Of a DNA stretch of 64,000 nt, positions 61,669-64,000 are shown piece after piece. Position numbers and translations under genes: made by a program. Within the stretch, counting starts at the first letter, position 1. Every line of letters begins with the position of its first letter. The notes under the pieces are model-generated. The model did no database searches, was not told the DNA's origin, and saw only the letters and a program-made list of their open reading frames with translations. Source of the stretch: Ilyobacter_A sp963668015 (GTDB lineage Bacteria > Fusobacteriota > Fusobacteriia > Fusobacteriales > Fusobacteriaceae); NCBI GenBank assembly GCA_963668015.2, contig CAXXCR010000002.1:1-64000 (forward strand). Direction: 5' to 3'.

Positions 61669-63950
61669 TTAAAATGTATATCCCAGTGAAATGGAAAATA
61701 AAGGGCCTGGATCATCAGCATCGTTGGATACAACTAAGTTGATAGGACCAATTATTGTATCCCATCCTATACCCAAACCGTACCCGTGTAAGAAATCAAC
61801 GCCGATTTCATTTTTTTCTTCAATGATATCTGTGGAGTATGTCAAAGTATTGTACCTGGCCAGGAGATAAAGTCTTTCCTTTAGTTGGTACTGGAGACCT
61901 ATACCGGCAGAGGCAAATTCTTTGGCATATTTTCTCATGGTGTTCATTCCGAAAAACTTAAACTCGGAATTAAAATAATCTTCTCTGATTCCTCCTATTT
62001 TAAAGTATTCATTAAGCGGGATTCCGTCACCAGAAATTTTTCCAGCATTTGAAAATACATTCACTGATAATTTTTCAGAAATTGAGAGATAATCTTCTAA
62101 ATCACAAACAAAACCGTTGAATTCCACCTCATCCTCATTTAAAGATTTCCCGGAAAACTGCGTCATTCTGAGAAAGAATCCCCTATCAGGAAAATTTAAA
62201 TGGTTACGCCTGTCCGATATAAAAAAAACTCTATTTTTTAAATAATCATTGTCAAACTCAAAATCATCGAAGTCTTTACTCCCTTCTTTATAGTTGCTGT
62301 TGTTATTTTGATATCCGAGCTGTACGGCAGCAAGATAGGAGTCGAAAAATATTGTGCCTGCATTGAAGTTTAAGTATGATGTAATATTATTGTACTCAGA
62401 AACTTGGTCGCTGTCATGATAAATAAAAAGTGGATTAATATCGACACCTATATTGAAAACCCCAGCGAACTTCAAGTTTCCAAATCCGTACTCTGAAAAA
62501 TATTTAAAATCAATTTTAGGATACTTGGATATTTCCAGCTCTGTAGCTGTATTGCTCGTAAATTGGGTTACTTCAGATGATTCCAGCAATAAATTTACTG
62601 AAAAACCATAATCACTGTTGTATTGTATCCCTCCTCTAATGTAATTTCCGCTGCTTTCATTAACACTTATTACAAGCATTTCATCTTGCACCGAATAAAA
62701 AACCCTGTTGACATAGTTCAATGCGTAGATTTTTTTCATTAAAACAGTAAGATCTTCTTTTGATAATTGAGCGGGCAGCTCCTTATTCAATAAGTTTTTT
62801 ACATGCTTAGTTGTGAGCTTGTCGTTGCCATGTAAGTCGATAGAAGTGATTGTGGCATCTTTTTCTGACAAAACAGTTCTTTTCTTAGTTTTTTTGGTGT
62901 TTGCAGCAAGCGTGCTGAAAATATCGGAAAACTTCCTAGCTTCTTTTTCGCCGCGAAGAACTAGATCTTTCATATTTTTAAAATTTAGCGGAGAGTGCTT
63001 TTTTACGTCAGGTATGATAAGAATGTCAGCAAGCTCTCTTTGCATTTTGGTGTCCTCGACTCTTTTGTAGGTGGACATTATATCCAGAATTTCAATAAAA
63101 CTAGAACGTTCTGTTATCTCCATAGCTTCTGCAGATATATCTACAGCTATGACTAGATCGGCGCCCAGGTCAATTAACTCCTTTACAGGGAGATTCCTTG
63201 CCAGTCCTCCGTCAACAAAATAGATTCCCTCTTCTTCTACAGGATCCAGAGCGGTTGGGATAGCCATACTTTTGAATGCTGCTTTTGCAAGGTCCCCTTC
63301 GGAGATTACAACGGCTCTACCAGTCTGAAGATTTGTTGTGACAGCCCTAAATGGAATGGGGAGCAGGTCAAAGTCACTGATTTCCTCTGCCTTCCAAAAA
63401 AGAGACTTTAAAGTGAGGTACATATTTTCTCCTCTCAGTGCACCTTTTGGAAATTTTAGATTAAAATTATCGTCAATCTCCATATTTAAAAAGAATTGTT
63501 CAGTTCTCACCTTATCTATCAGAGGTATAAATTTTCTTTCGGGAGTATCTTTGAATAGATAGGGCCAATTTAATGACAGCATGATTTTTTCAATTTCTTC
63601 AGGAGTATGGCCGATACTATATAAAGCACCGACAATACTGCCTATGCTGGTACCGGCGATATAGTCAATTTGTACTCCGTACTCTTCTAAGACTTTTAAT
63701 ACACCTATGTGTGCAGCCCCCTTTGCACCACCGCCGCTGAGTGCCAACCCTATTTTAGGTCTCCTGCCGTGAGCCTTTTCAAAATTTGCGAGATATTCCG
63801 GTGATATTTTTTCAATTTTTGTTTTTTGTAACAGACGGGCTTGTTTTTATTTTCGACACACCTTCAGGTGCTTTTTTTTGAATTTCATTATTGGCCAATA
63901 TATTTAAGCTTACAAAGATAAATATAAATATAATATAATTTTTTTTTCAT
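61669..63950 (-). CDS. Patatin-domain type V autotransporter phospholipase (FplA/PlpD-like), two frame breaks near the start
   Basis: The main open frame (to 63747) has the patatin domain: GGGAKGAAHIG oxyanion hole, GTSIG nucleophile, FVDGG catalytic Asp; then a POTRA-like part (about 305-370) and a C-terminal outer-membrane beta-barrel of the BamA/TpsB type ending LFSISLGYTF. This is the layout of type Vd phospholipases such as FplA of Fusobacterium. Upstream, ATG at 63950 gives a good signal peptide (KNYIIFIFIFVSLNILA) only if the A9 run is A8, and a second A run near 63825 must also lose one base. Cell-surface phospholipase A1-like activity is expected. Confidence 0.88.
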
Positions 63951-64000
63951 AACCCACACTCCGTTTTATATTTAAATTATTATCATATCTAAAATTTACG

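Overview
The window (about 35% G+C by eye) looks like chromosome from a Gram-negative, anaerobic, probably marine or sediment member of the Fusobacteriota, of the Ilyobacter/Propionigenium type. The evidence is the combination of a 3-hydroxybutyrate/crotonate-type acyl-CoA pathway with ETF-linked acyl-CoA dehydrogenase, an OmpA-like protein and a patatin-domain type V autotransporter (both need an outer membrane), AT-rich DNA with strong GGAGG ribosome binding sites, and several PTS systems. The genus is an inference. No rRNA, tRNA or CRISPR array was seen.

Layout. 1-15 kb: short-chain acyl-CoA metabolism. On the + strand are 3-hydroxyacyl-CoA dehydrogenase (cut by the window edge), thiolase, a two-subunit CoA-transferase and two transporters; on the - strand is an operon of a one-chain CoA-transferase, acyl-CoA dehydrogenase, EtfB and EtfA. 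A decayed IS3 element and an HD-GYP gene lie between them. A Na+/solute symporter with a 26-codon partner ORF follows. 15-23 kb: MarR regulator, an mglAC sugar ABC transporter without a binding protein, an SDR, a frameshifted OmpA gene and a decayed GGDEF gene. 23.8-38.2 kb: a mannosylglycerate utilisation locus with two GntR/UTRA regulators, a HAD phosphatase, glucose-type PTS EIICB and EIIA, GH38 alpha-mannosidase (MngB-like), mannose-6-phosphate isomerase, glycerate kinase, an IS30 insertion, and an MngA-like EIIABC. Six copies of the palindrome TGGTATATACCA tie most of it together. 38.8-43 kb: metY and metE on the - strand; metE sits behind a SAM-I riboswitch, a terminator and a cobalamin riboswitch in tandem.

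43.5-56.8 kb: SGNH hydrolase, then a cluster of DUF134 protein, Mrp ATPase fused to a NifX-like domain, DUF5320-like protein, DUF89 protein, flavin oxidoreductase, C_GCAxxG_C_C protein, a NifX-like protein and two ferredoxin-MinD ATPases. This resembles the orange-protein (orp) gene neighbourhood of Desulfovibrio. Methyltransferase, flavin reductase, metK, DUF1847 protein, peroxiredoxin and HisJ follow. 57.7-61.6 kb: a molybdate operon (modA-modB-modC-modD-modA2). The promoters in front of DUF134 and modA share a GTGCATATGCA palindrome at exactly the same distance from the -10 box, which links molybdate uptake with the NifX/orp-like cluster. The window ends with the patatin autotransporter on the - strand.

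Two window-wide patterns cut across the genes. First, at least six copies of a roughly 310-390 bp dispersed repeat with inverted ends (TTAACYYAAGTTGC...) and internal CACAGAG / CACGAAT motifs fill intergenic gaps. Second, many reading frames are broken by single-base changes, mostly in short A runs (OmpA, second GntR, DUF134, second ModA, patatin). This suggests either homopolymer errors in the assembly or slippage-prone genes, and all of these are annotated as reconstructed genes.
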